Origin: Asanoa sp. WMMD1127
GTDB lineage: Bacteria > Actinomycetota > Actinomycetes > Mycobacteriales > Micromonosporaceae
Length of the DNA stretch: 64,000 nucleotides
NCBI RefSeq assembly: GCF_029626225.1
Contig: NZ_JARUBP010000001.1
Location: 6,324,001-6,388,000, forward strand
Reading direction: 5' to 3'
Made by a program: the position numbers and the translations under genes. The notes below the pieces were generated by a model. It was not told the origin of the DNA. It ran no database searches and was given only the letters and a program-made list of their open reading frames with translations. Positions 24,322 through 33,867 of the stretch are shown piece after piece. Every line of letters begins with the position of its first letter. Position 1 is the first letter of the stretch.

Positions 24322-25083
24322 CTAGCGGGCGCCGCCGTTGATGTACAAGGTCTGGCCGCTCACGTAGGACGCGTCGTCGCTGGCCAGGAACGCGATCGCG
24401 GCCGCGACCTCCTCCGGCTGCCCGACGCGGCGCAGCGGAGTGACCTCGGCGGCCATCTTCTGGTGGTCTTCGGGCGCCGCGCCCACGCGGGTCGCCGTCG
24501 CGGCGGTCATGGCCGTGGCGATGTAGCCCGGCGCTACAGCGTTGACGTTGATGTTGAACGGACCGAGCTCGATCGCCAAGGTCGCGGTCAGGCCCTGGAC
24601 GCCGGCCTTGGCCGCCGCGTAGTTGACCTGGCCCCGGTTGCCCAGCGCCGACCGGCTGCTCAGGTTGACGATCTTGCCGTAGCGGGCCGCGACCATGTGC
24701 TTCTGGACCGCCTGGCAGCAGTGGAACATGCTGGTCAGGTTGGTGGTCAGGACCGCGTTCCACTCGTCGGCGGGCATCTTGAACAGCAGGTTGTCGCGGG
24801 TGATGCCCGCGTTGTTGATCAGGATGTCGATCCGGCCGTGGTCGGCGACCACCGCCTCGACCATTGCCGCCACCGCGTCGGCGTCGGTGACGTCGCAGCC
24901 GTAGCCGGTCGCCAGGCCGCCCGCGGCCTTGATCTCGTCGGCCGCGGCCGCGCTGCGGTCGGCGTCGAGGTCGACGACCGCGACCCGCGCGCCCTCGGCG
25001 GCCAGCCGGCGGCCCGTCGCGAGACCGATGCCCTGCGCCCCGCCCGTCACGATCGCGACCCGGTCGGCGAACCTCTCGCTCAT
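24322..25083 (-). CDS. SDR-family oxidoreductase, FabG/3-hydroxyacyl-CoA dehydrogenase type
   Basis: A 253-residue short-chain dehydrogenase. NAD(P) binding is TGGAQGIGLATG, NNAG is present (LINNAGITRD), the catalytic Ser is in NLSSRSAL, and YAAAK gives the Tyr and Lys. It ends with SGQTLYINGGAR. It resembles FabG in sequence, but its position after thiolase and acyl-CoA dehydrogenase genes argues for oxidation of 3-hydroxyacyl-CoA in beta-oxidation. The ATG at 25083 has AAGGAG nine bases upstream; an in-frame GTG two codons before would be too close to it. Confidence 0.88.
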   Translation of the reverse strand: MSERFADRVAIVTGGAQGIGLATGRRLAAEGARVAVVDLDADRSAAAADEIKAAGGLATGYGCDVTDADAVAAMVEAVVADHGRIDILINNAGITRDNLLFKMPADEWNAVLTTNLTSMFHCCQAVQKHMVAARYGKIVNLSSRSALGNRGQVNYAAAKAGVQGLTATLAIELGPFNINVNAVAPGYIATAMTAATATRVGAAPEDHQKMAAEVTPLRRVGQPEEVAAAIAFLASDDASYVSGQTLYINGGAR

Positions 25084-25113
25084 CTGCACAATCTCCTTGC
25101 TCGAGTGGTTGTC

Positions 25114-26298
<1,185 letters not shown>

Positions 26299-26316
26299 GC
26301 TCGTGCCTGACCTTTC

Positions 26317-27465
26317 TCAGAAGGCGGAGACGCCGGTGAGCGCCCGCCCGATGAGTAGTTGCTGGATCTCGGTGGTGCCCTCGTAGAGCGTGGTGACCCG
26401 GGCGTCGCGGAGGTATTTGCCGACCGGGTATTCGTCGATGTAGCCGTAGCCGCCGAACACCTGCACCGCCCGGTCGGCGGCCCGGACCGCGGCTTCGCTG
26501 GCGAACAGCTTGGCCATCGACGCCTCGGTGCCGAACGGCTGGCCGCGGTCGATCAGGTCGGCGACGCGCCAGACGAGCAGCCGGGCGGCGGCGGTGTCGA
26601 CGGCGATCTGGGCCAGGTGACGCTGCACGAGCTGGTGGCCGGCGATCGGCTTGCCGAACTGCGTGCGTTCGCCGGCGTAGCGCACCGCCGCGTCGAGGCA
26701 GGCCTGGGCCAGCCCGACACAGCCGGCGGCGAGCGACATGCGGCCCTTGTCGAGAGTGGACATGGCGATCTTGAAGCCCTGGCCCTCGGCGCCGACCCGG
26801 GCCGCGTCGCTGACGCGTACGCCATCGAAGGTCAGCTCTGCTGTGGCCTGGCCGCGGAGGCCGAGCTTGCCGTGGATCTCGCGGCGGGTCAGGCCCGGCG
26901 TGTCGGTCTCGACGAGGAACGCGGTGACGCCGCGCGGACCCGGGCCACCTGTGCGCGCGAAGACCAGGGCCACGTCGGCCCACGTGCCGTTGGTGATGAA
27001 CAGCTTGGAGCCCGTGAGCAGCCAGTCGTCGCCGTCGCGGACGGCGCGGGTGGCCAGGTTGGCCGCGTCGGAGCCCGTGCCGGGCTCGGTCAGCGCGAAG
27101 CAGCCGAGCGCCGTGCCGGCGCACAACCGCGGTAGCCAGGAGGAACGCGAACTGTCGGACCCGTGTGCTGCGATGGTCTTCGCCACCAGGCCCAGCGAGA
27201 CCGAGACGATGCCCCGCACCGACGAGTCGCCCCGACCGAGCTCCTCGAGGACAAGGCAGTAGGTGAGATGGTCGCCGCCCGAGCCGCCCAGCTCCTCCGG
27301 GATCGTCAGCCCGAGGAAGCCCAGGTCGCCGAGGCGCTTGACGATCGCGCCGTCGACCGCCTCGCGCCTGTCCCACTCGGCGGCGTGCGGGGTGACCTCG
27401 CGGGCGACGAACTCGGCGGCGAGTGCGCGGCTCGCTTCGTGCTCGGGTGACAGGATGAGGTCCAC
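26317..27465 (-). CDS. Acyl-CoA dehydrogenase
   Basis: A 382-residue acyl-CoA dehydrogenase with CFALTEPGTGSDAANLA at about residue 125 and the catalytic Glu in LYEGTTEIQQ near 363. It heads the operon with thiolase and SDR genes. The start is GTG at 27465. No ribosome site precedes it; on the minus strand TAGTTT (27477-27472) ends six bases before the GTG, so the transcript probably begins at the start codon. That box lies within the palindrome bound, most likely, by the divergent TetR. Confidence 0.9.
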   Translation of the reverse strand: MDLILSPEHEASRALAAEFVAREVTPHAAEWDRREAVDGAIVKRLGDLGFLGLTIPEELGGSGGDHLTYCLVLEELGRGDSSVRGIVSVSLGLVAKTIAAHGSDSSRSSWLPRLCAGTALGCFALTEPGTGSDAANLATRAVRDGDDWLLTGSKLFITNGTWADVALVFARTGGPGPRGVTAFLVETDTPGLTRREIHGKLGLRGQATAELTFDGVRVSDAARVGAEGQGFKIAMSTLDKGRMSLAAGCVGLAQACLDAAVRYAGERTQFGKPIAGHQLVQRHLAQIAVDTAAARLLVWRVADLIDRGQPFGTEASMAKLFASEAAVRAADRAVQVFGGYGYIDEYPVGKYLRDARVTTLYEGTTEIQQLLIGRALTGVSAF

Positions 27466-27471
27466 GCGAAT

Positions 27472-27490
27472 AAACTAACGGTGGTAGTTT
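27472..27490. promoter_or_regulatory. Palindromic operator over divergent -10 boxes
   Basis: AAACTA (27472-27477) and TAGTTT (27485-27490) form an inverted repeat with a seven-base centre. Read on each strand an arm is also a plausible -10 hexamer (TAGTTT): one directs the leaderless acyl-CoA dehydrogenase gene leftward, the other points to the TetR gene. Binding of the TetR protein would shut both promoters. Confidence 0.6.
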
Positions 27491-27559
27491 TCCCGTGTCC
27501 ACCCCGCCACCCGAGTTGGCACACCGCACCGAACACGACCCGGAGAGAGGAGCGACCCG

Positions 27560-28243
27560 ATGCCCCGACCGCGTCAGGCGCTGCTCACCCGGCAGCGCAT
27601 CATCGAAACGGCGGCCGAGCTGATCGACGCCGAAGGGCTCGAGGCGGTGTCGACCCGGCGGCTGGCGGCGCAGCTGGGGGTTCGTGGCCCGTCGCTCTAC
27701 AACCATTTCGCCAACAAGGACGCGATCCTGGACGCGGTCGCCGACGAGATCACGGCCGACGTGGACATCGAGTGCTTCGCGACCCACGACTGGCCCGACG
27801 CGCTGCGCATCTGGGGCCGGTCCTACCGGGCGGCGCTGGCCGCGCACCCGCACATCGTCCCCTACCTAGCCCGCGGCCCGGGCCGGCGACCGCGCGCGTT
27901 GGCCATGGCCGACGCCGTCTACGGCGGTCTGGTCCGGGCCGGCTGGCCGCCCGCGCGGGCCACCCACATCGGCGCGCTGATGCGCTACCTGGTGGCCGGG
28001 TCCGCGCTGGGCTCGTTCGCCCGCGGCTTCGCCTCCGATCCCAAGATCTACGTGTCGTCCGACTACCCGCACCTGGGCCAGGCCCACCGCCTGGCCGCCC
28101 ACCAGCGCGAGGTCGACGAGGGCGCGTTCGAGCTCGGCCTGGAAGCGGTCATCACGGGCCTCGCGATCACGTATGAAGAGGTGGTCGGCGACCCGACCCA
28201 CCGACTGCACGGCACGACCCGCTCCGCGCGCACCCGGAGGTAA
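27560..28243 (+). CDS. TetR-family regulator of the surrounding catabolic genes
   Basis: A 227-residue TetR protein. The helix-turn-helix spans about residues 10-58 (RQRIIETAAELIDAEGLEAV, ending GPSLYNHFANKDAIL). The C-terminal part matches the TetR_C_1 type seen in tetracycline-repressor relatives. GAGAGGAG lies seven bases before the ATG. It is divergent from the acyl-CoA dehydrogenase operon and three bases ahead of the aldehyde dehydrogenase gene, so it probably controls both directions through the palindrome at 27472-27490, with an acyl-CoA or alcohol-derived ligand. Confidence 0.87.
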   Translation: MPRPRQALLTRQRIIETAAELIDAEGLEAVSTRRLAAQLGVRGPSLYNHFANKDAILDAVADEITADVDIECFATHDWPDALRIWGRSYRAALAAHPHIVPYLARGPGRRPRALAMADAVYGGLVRAGWPPARATHIGALMRYLVAGSALGSFARGFASDPKIYVSSDYPHLGQAHRLAAHQREVDEGAFELGLEAVITGLAITYEEVVGDPTHRLHGTTRSARTRR

Positions 28244-28246
28244 CGC

Positions 28247-29698
28247 ATGGACCAGACCGACGCCGGCCGCGCCGCCGCGAAGGTGGCCGACCGCGACCGG
28301 CTCTACATCGACGGCGAATGGGTGAAACCGCTCGACGCCCTGCCGATGCCGGTGCAGGACCCGGCGACCGAGGACGTCGTCGCCCACGTGCCGGCCGCGG
28401 GCAGCGCCGACGTCGACCGCGCGGTCGCGGCGGCCCGTGCGGCGTTCGACCCCTGGGCGAGCCTGTCCCCCGCCGACCGCGCCGATCACCTCGACCGGCT
28501 GCTGGCCGCCCTGAGCGCCCGGTCCGAGCAGATCGCCGCGACCGTAGCGATCGAGGTCGGCACGCCCATCAAGGTGGCCCAACGGGTGCAGACGGGCCTG
28601 CCGCTGGCGGTGCTGCGCGGCTACGCGGCCCGGGCGCGCGCCGGGTTCGAGCCGGAGACGATCGGAAACTCCCTCGTCGTACGCGAGCCCGCCGGTGTCG
28701 TCGGCGCCATCACGCCCTGGAACTACCCGCTGCACCAGGTGATCGCCAAGGTCGGCGCCGCGCTCGCGGCGGGCTGCACGGTGGTGCTCAAGCCGGCCGA
28801 GCTGACGCCGCTCACGGCCTACCTGCTCTTCGACGCGATCGACGAGGCCGGCCTGCCGCCGGGCGTGGTCAACCTGGTGAGCGGCTCCGGCCCGGTGGCC
28901 GGCGCCGCGCTGGCCGCGCACCCCGACGTCGACGTCGTGTCGTTCACCGGCTCGGCCGCGACCGGGGCCGCGATCAGCCGCCTGGCCGCCGACCGGATCG
29001 CCCGGGTGACGCTGGAGCTGGGCGGCAAGTCCGCCAACGTGATCCTGCCCGACGCCGACCTGGCCAAGGCGGTCAAGGTCGGCGTGGGCAACGCGTTCCT
29101 CAACGCCGGCCAGACCTGCACCGCGTGGACCCGCATGCTCGTGCACCGGTCCGTCTACGAGGAGGCGGTCGAGCTGGCGGCGACGGCGTCGGCGGGCTAC
29201 CCGACCGGCGACCCGTTCGACCCGGCGACCCGGCTGGGCCCGCTGGTCTCCGAACGCCAACGCGACCGGGTGCGCACCTATGTCGACAAGGGCCTGGCCG
29301 ACGGCGCCCGCCTGGTCTCGGGCGGCCCCGACGCGCCAGTGCCGGCCCGCGGCTGGTTCGTCGCCCCGACGGTCTTCGCCGACGTCGACCCGGACGACAC
29401 GATCGCTCAGGAGGAGATCTTCGGCCCGGTCCTGTCGATCATCCCGTTCGCCGACGACGACCAGGCGGTCGCGATCGCCAACAACTCCCGCTACGGGTTG
29501 GCGGGCGGGGTCTGGTCCGGAGACGAGGAGCGCGCGCTCGCGGTGGCACGGCGGCTGCGCACCGGCGCGGTCGACATCAACGGGGGCGCGTTCAACCCGC
29601 AGGCCCCGTTCGGCGGCTACAAGCAGTCGGGCATCGGGCGCGAGTTGGGCGAGCACGGCCTGTCGGAGTTCCTTGAGACGAAGTCGATCCAGCGCTGA
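28247..29698 (+). CDS. NAD(P)-dependent aldehyde dehydrogenase
   Basis: A 483-residue aldehyde dehydrogenase. The catalytic Cys is in NAGQTCTAWTR (about 288), the general base Glu in TLELGGKSAN (about 254), and the cofactor loop FTGSAATG is present, as is TPWNYPLHQ. It oxidises an aldehyde to the acid. It follows the TetR gene by three bases and precedes the alcohol dehydrogenase gene, so the operon would turn an alcohol into an acid for CoA activation. Substrate unknown; sequence does not mark it as a betaine or succinate-semialdehyde enzyme. Confidence 0.9.
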   Translation: MDQTDAGRAAAKVADRDRLYIDGEWVKPLDALPMPVQDPATEDVVAHVPAAGSADVDRAVAAARAAFDPWASLSPADRADHLDRLLAALSARSEQIAATVAIEVGTPIKVAQRVQTGLPLAVLRGYAARARAGFEPETIGNSLVVREPAGVVGAITPWNYPLHQVIAKVGAALAAGCTVVLKPAELTPLTAYLLFDAIDEAGLPPGVVNLVSGSGPVAGAALAAHPDVDVVSFTGSAATGAAISRLAADRIARVTLELGGKSANVILPDADLAKAVKVGVGNAFLNAGQTCTAWTRMLVHRSVYEEAVELAATASAGYPTGDPFDPATRLGPLVSERQRDRVRTYVDKGLADGARLVSGGPDAPVPARGWFVAPTVFADVDPDDTIAQEEIFGPVLSIIPFADDDQAVAIANNSRYGLAGGVWSGDEERALAVARRLRTGAVDINGGAFNPQAPFGGYKQSGIGRELGEHGLSEFLETKSIQR

Positions 29699-29737
29699 CG
29701 AAGGCCGTGTGGAACTGGCGGGTGGAGAGTGAGTGGC

Positions 29738-30817
29738 ATGAAGGCGTTGATCGTCGCGGGCAAGGGCGACACACCACGCGTCGCCGATGTGGTGCTGCCG
29801 CCGGCCGGTCCCGGTGAGGTGCGGGTCCGGATCCAGGCGGCCGGCGTCTGCCACTCTGACCTGTCGATGGTCAATGGCACGCTGTCACCGTCCTACCCGT
29901 TGGTGCTCGGGCACGAGGCCGCCGGCGTGGTAGTCGAGGTCGGTCCCGGCGGGGGCGAGCGGGTCGGCGTGGGCGACCACGTGGTGCTCAACTGGGCGCC
30001 GCCGTGCCGGGAGTGCTGGCACTGCACGCACGGAGAGCCGTGGCTGTGCGCCCACAACGGTCGGCCGTCGGCGCCGCGGGGCAATCTGGCGTCGGGCGAA
30101 AACGCCCACGTGACGCTGGGGCTCGGCGCGCTGGCCGAGGAGGTCGTGGTGCCGAGCCACGCCGTCGTGCCGGTGCCGGCCGACCTGCCGGCCGACATCG
30201 CCGCGCTGCTCGGGTGCGCGGTGCTGACGGCTACCGGGGCCGTCAACCGCACCGCGGCCGTGCGGCCCGGCCAGTCAGTGGTCGTGGTCGGGCTCGGCGG
30301 GGTCGGCCTGGCCGCGCTGATCGCCGCCCGCTCCGCCGGGGCCGACCCGGTTATCGGGGTGGACCTCAGCGAGGCGAAGCGGGACCTGGCGCTCAAGGCC
30401 GGCGCCACCGACTTCGTGGTGTCGGACGACGGCATGCCCAAGGCGGTGCGGGGGCTCACCGAGGGCCGCGGCGCCGACCACGCGATCGAGTGTGTCGGCC
30501 GGTCCGCCACCATCGGCGCCGCCTGGCGGGCCACCCGGCGCGGTGGTCAGGTCACCGTGGTCGGCATGGGCGCCCGCGACGACCTGGTCAGCCTCGGCGC
30601 CCTCGACATCTTCCACTCGGCGCGGACGCTGCGGTCGTCGGTCTACGGTTCGTCCGACCCGGACCGCGACCTTCCGGCGCTGGCCGCCGCGGTCCTCGAC
30701 GGCTCGCTCGACCTGACGCCGCTGATCACCGACCGCATTCCGCTGGAGTCGGCACCCGCCGCCTTCGAACGGATGGCCCGCGGCGAGGGCGCCCGGTCCG
30801 TCGTCCTCTTCGGCTGA
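29738..30817 (+). CDS. Zinc-dependent alcohol dehydrogenase
   Basis: A 359-residue medium-chain dehydrogenase. Catalytic zinc ligands are the Cys of GVCHSD and the His-Glu of LGHEAAG. The structural zinc is bound by four Cys in CRECWHCTHGEPWLC. NAD binding is VVGLGGVGLAALIAA. It resembles class III/mycothiol-type alcohol dehydrogenases in layout but is a generic family member. ATG at 29738 is chosen over GTG at 29729 for its spacing to GGTGGAGAG. It ends the TetR-aldehyde dehydrogenase operon. Confidence 0.9.
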   Translation: MKALIVAGKGDTPRVADVVLPPAGPGEVRVRIQAAGVCHSDLSMVNGTLSPSYPLVLGHEAAGVVVEVGPGGGERVGVGDHVVLNWAPPCRECWHCTHGEPWLCAHNGRPSAPRGNLASGENAHVTLGLGALAEEVVVPSHAVVPVPADLPADIAALLGCAVLTATGAVNRTAAVRPGQSVVVVGLGGVGLAALIAARSAGADPVIGVDLSEAKRDLALKAGATDFVVSDDGMPKAVRGLTEGRGADHAIECVGRSATIGAAWRATRRGGQVTVVGMGARDDLVSLGALDIFHSARTLRSSVYGSSDPDRDLPALAAAVLDGSLDLTPLITDRIPLESAPAAFERMARGEGARSVVLFG

Positions 30818-30837
30818 ACCGCCGGACGTCAGCGCCG

Positions 30838-30958
30838 GCCAACGCACGACGCCGGCTCACCACGCGGTCGTCGCGGGCGCCGGCGGCGTCCGGTCAATCA
30901 GCCAACGCACGACGCCGGCTCACCACGCGGTCGTCGCGGGCGCCGTCGGCGTCCGGTC
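30838..30958. repeat. 58-bp direct repeat, two copies, at a convergent junction
   Basis: Copies at 30838-30895 and 30901-30958 differ at one base and are offset by 63. Each starts GCCAACGCACGACGCCGGC and ends GGCGTCCGGTC; GACGCC and GGCGTC inside each copy can pair as a stem. The pair lies between the converging alcohol dehydrogenase and glyoxalase-like genes, so it may work as a double terminator in both directions. Confidence 0.8.
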
Positions 30959-30960
30959 CG

Positions 30961-31371
30961 TCAGCCGGCGCCGGCCTCGTTGACGTGCTCGTCGTCGACG
31001 TACAGACAGAACGGATGTCCGGCCGGATCGAGCATCACCCGTACGTTGCGCTGCGGCTGGAAGCCGGCGACCTCAGCGCCGACGCTGATCGCGTACTCCA
31101 CGGCTTCGTCCAGGTCGTCGACCTCGATCTCGAGATGCATGGACATCTGCGGCGCGCCCGGCTCGGCCGGCCAGACCGGCCGGACGTAGTGGGCTTCGGT
31201 CTGGAAGCCGAGGTTGAAGCCCGCGTCGTCCGACGGGGCGACCGACCCTCCATCGCCGTCGCCGGAGTACAGCTCCCAGTCGAGAAGGCGGGCGTAGAAG
31301 CGGGCGAGCTCCAGACCGTCCGGGGCATCCAGGGTCACACCCCACCAACGCTTTCGCGTACGCAGCGGCAT
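30961..31371 (-). CDS. VOC-family glyoxalase/dioxygenase-like protein
   Basis: A 136-residue single-domain vicinal-oxygen-chelate protein (GVTLDAPDGLELARFYARLL, ending LDPAGHPFCLYVDDE). Of the usual metal ligands only the His/Glu near MSMHLEIEVDD are obvious, so the enzymatic class cannot be assigned; many relatives bind drugs or have no known role. AGGAGGG lies five bases before the ATG. It is 53 bases downstream of the sugar transporter gene on the same strand. Confidence 0.8.
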   Translation of the reverse strand: MPLRTRKRWWGVTLDAPDGLELARFYARLLDWELYSGDGDGGSVAPSDDAGFNLGFQTEAHYVRPVWPAEPGAPQMSMHLEIEVDDLDEAVEYAISVGAEVAGFQPQRNVRVMLDPAGHPFCLYVDDEHVNEAGAG

Positions 31372-31424
31372 CCGTGCCCTCCTGTCCGTCGAGAGGGCCA
31401 AGCTTGCCAGACAGGCAGCGCGTC

Positions 31425-32861
31425 CTACATCGTTTCCAGTTCGCGGCCCTTGGTTTCGCGGACCGCGGCCGCGACGAACACCAGCGCCAGCAACGCGAAC
31501 GCGGTGTAGAGGCCGTACGCCAGGGTCAGGCTCACGCCGGACAGCGTCGGGAACGTCTGGGAGATCGCGAAGTTGGCCAGCCACTGCGCCGCGGCCGCCA
31601 CGGCCAACGCCGTCGCGCGGATGCGGTTGTTGAACATCTCGCCCAGCAGCACCCAGACCGCGGGGCCCCAGCTGAAGGCGAAGGAGAGGACGTACACGTT
31701 GGCCGAGTACAAGGCGATCGTGTCCCACGGGCTGGCCAGGCTCACGTCCGTGCCGGAGCCGGAGGCCTTGCTGAAGCAGTAGGACAGCAGGCCGAGTGTC
31801 ACGAACATGACGCTCGCCCCGATCAGGAGGAGCGCCTTGCGGCCGATGCGGTCGATCAGGGCGATGCCGATGAACGTGCCGACGATGTTGACCAGGCTCG
31901 TGATCACCGAGATCAGCAGCGCGTCGTTCTCCTGGAAGCCGACCGAGCGCCACAGGGTCGTCGAATAGTAGAAGATCACGTTGATGCCGACGAACTGCTG
32001 GAAGACCGACAGCAGGATGCCCGTCCAGACGATCGGCTGCAGGCCCAGGCGCGGGCCGCGCAGGTCGCGCAGGCGCACGTCCTCCGCCCCGGTGCCGAGC
32101 GAGTGCTGGATCTCCTTGATGCGCTCGTCGGTGTCGCCGCCCACGTACCGCCGCAGGGTCTTGCGGGCCTGCTCGACGTTGCCGCGGCGCACGAGATAGC
32201 GCGGCGACTCCGGGATGGTCAGGGAGATGAGCCCATAGAGGATCGCGGGTACGGCGGCCGTCGCGAACATCCAGCGCCAGGCCTTGCCGCCCAGGGCGAG
32301 CTCGTCGGCCGCGCTGCCGGCGATGTTGGCGAGCAGCGCGTCGATCAGCAGCGCGACGAAGATGCCGAGGACGATCGCGAGCTGTTGCAACGAGCCGAGC
32401 CGGCCGCGCAGCCTGGCCGGCGCCATCTCGGCGATGTACGCGGGCGCGATCACGCTGGCCGCGCCGACCGCCATGCCGCCGATGATGCGCCACACCGTCA
32501 GCGTCACCGGACCGGTCGCGAGGGCCGATCCGATCGCCCCGATGAAGAACAGGACCGCGGCGATCACCATCGAGCGGACCCGGCCGATCCGGTCCGCGAT
32601 CGGTCCCGCGAACCACGCGCCCACCGCCGCGCCCAGCAACGCCGACGACACCACGAAGCCGAGCAGCTCCGACGACATGTTGAACTGGTCCTCGATGGCG
32701 TCGACGGTCCCGTTGATCACCGAGGTGTCGTAGCCGAACAGGAACCCGCCCAGCGCCGCCGCCGAGCTGACCAGCACGACCCCGCCGCGCCGCCGCCGGG
32801 GCGTCGAGCCGCCGTCGGCGTCCACATCCGACGGCTCCGGCCCTGACGCGTCACGGCTCAT
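31425..32861 (-). CDS. MFS sugar porter (proton-linked)
   Basis: A 478-residue transporter of the sugar porter family with twelve membrane helices. Signature motifs are present: FLFGYDTSVINGTVDAI in helix 1, DRIGRVRSM after helix 2, PESPRYLVRRG after helix 6, and QQFVGINVIFYYS in helix 7. The C-terminal region ends with RETKGRELETM. It should bring in a hexose, pentose or inositol with protons. The ATG at 32861 gives a cytoplasmic Pro/Arg-rich head of about 30 residues. Substrate not assignable. Confidence 0.9.
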   Translation of the reverse strand: MSRDASGPEPSDVDADGGSTPRRRRGGVVLVSSAAALGGFLFGYDTSVINGTVDAIEDQFNMSSELLGFVVSSALLGAAVGAWFAGPIADRIGRVRSMVIAAVLFFIGAIGSALATGPVTLTVWRIIGGMAVGAASVIAPAYIAEMAPARLRGRLGSLQQLAIVLGIFVALLIDALLANIAGSAADELALGGKAWRWMFATAAVPAILYGLISLTIPESPRYLVRRGNVEQARKTLRRYVGGDTDERIKEIQHSLGTGAEDVRLRDLRGPRLGLQPIVWTGILLSVFQQFVGINVIFYYSTTLWRSVGFQENDALLISVITSLVNIVGTFIGIALIDRIGRKALLLIGASVMFVTLGLLSYCFSKASGSGTDVSLASPWDTIALYSANVYVLSFAFSWGPAVWVLLGEMFNNRIRATALAVAAAAQWLANFAISQTFPTLSGVSLTLAYGLYTAFALLALVFVAAAVRETKGRELETM

Positions 32862-32916
32862 CCATCCATATTGCCCGGTTTGCTCCTGATAAGGGCGAAG
32901 ATCGGCGAACCGCAGG

Positions 32917-33240
32917 TCACGCGGTAAAGGTCTCCCAGGACAGTCCCGAGGCACGAAGCGGTCGGAGCGCCGCCCGGTGCCGCGCACCGGCGTGCACCTC
33001 GACCCAGCCCTCCCTCATGTCGCAGACCATGACGACGACTCCTGGGCCGACGAAATGCCGGATCGATCCCCCGACAGCTCCCCAGCCGACACGTCGACGC
33101 ACTGTTCGAACGAGTCGGCGTACCAGGCTGGCGGATCCGCAGCCGATGGGGACACGCACACCTCGAAGGCCCCGTCGCTCTCCACCCCGATCACCAGGCC
33201 TTGCCGGGATTCGCCAACCAGCCGAATGCAGGCGAGCGTA
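32917..33240 (-). pseudogene. Possible frameshifted hypothetical gene
   Basis: The 397 bases between the sugar porter and TetR genes hold two minus-strand segments with coding-like composition in different frames. The upstream part (about 33240-33015) reads CIRLVGESRQGLVIGVESDG and, after 22 further residues, SFEQCVDVSAGELSGDR, then meets TGA at 33017-33015. The downstream part (about 33050-32917) reads VVVMVCDMREGWVEVHAGAR and ends LRASGLSWETFTA. A one-base indel near 33040-33060 would join them. I recognise no family, and no start codon is clear. It may be a decayed gene or chance. Confidence 0.4.
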
Positions 33241-33258
33241 AGGGGGCGGCAGGTCCGG

Positions 33259-33867
33259 CTAGGGCTCGGCGGTCATCAGCAGCGCGGTGATCGTTCGCGT
33301 CATCACCGCCTCGGCCTCGGTCGCCGAGAGTGACAGGCCGTCGCGCAGCATCGACCAGGCCGGCCACATCGAGGCGGCCATGACCGCGTTCCGGAGGGTG
33401 GCGCCGGCCGGGCCCGCGGCGGCGAACTCCGCCGCGAAGAGCACGTCGACCTCCTCCCGCAGCCGTTCGACGTGCTTCTGCCGGTTGCGGCGCAGCTGCG
33501 GCGAGAACGGCTCCCGCATCGCCGCCGCCCGGGCCGGCATCGCGATCAGCTGGAGCAGCCGGGCCCGCTGGCGGCAGTAGCGCGCCACCCGCTCGGCCCG
33601 CGGGAGGTCGGGCGGCACGGGCGTGAACGCCGCGTCGTACGCCGCCAGCACCTGCGCGCCGCTCGCCTCGAACAGGGTCTCCATGTCCTTGAAGTTGGTC
33701 CACAGTGCCCGCAGCGAGACCCCGGCCCGCTCGGCGATCCGCTCCCCCGTCGGCCGCAGGTCGCCCTCGTTGATCAGCGCCAGGTGGGCGTCGACGATCG
33801 CCGCCCGGGTGCGTTCGGCCCGCGCGGTGCGCCCGTCGACGCGCTCCTCGGGCGCCGGTGCCGTCAC
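33259..33867 (-). CDS. TetR-family regulator
   Basis: A 202-residue TetR protein with the helix-turn-helix at about 18-65 (RTRAAIVDAHLALINEGDLR, ending SLRALWTNFKDMETL). It is the last gene of an operon of two acyl-CoA dehydrogenases and an SDR, overlapping the SDR stop by four bases (ATGA). A regulator at the end of its own target operon implies autoregulation; the palindrome at 36949-36965 ahead of the first gene is a candidate site. Confidence 0.85.
   Translation of the reverse strand: MTAPAPEERVDGRTARAERTRAAIVDAHLALINEGDLRPTGERIAERAGVSLRALWTNFKDMETLFEASGAQVLAAYDAAFTPVPPDLPRAERVARYCRQRARLLQLIAMPARAAAMREPFSPQLRRNRQKHVERLREEVDVLFAAEFAAAGPAGATLRNAVMAASMWPAWSMLRDGLSLSATEAEAVMTRTITALLMTAEP

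Noticed and set aside
27866-29854. Minus-strand open frame of 662 codons
   Set aside because: It lies opposite the TetR and aldehyde dehydrogenase genes, which have full motif sets; the antisense translation has none.
30838-30958. Direct repeats as a minimal CRISPR array
   Set aside because: Only two copies, with a five-base gap in place of a spacer, and no cas genes in the window.
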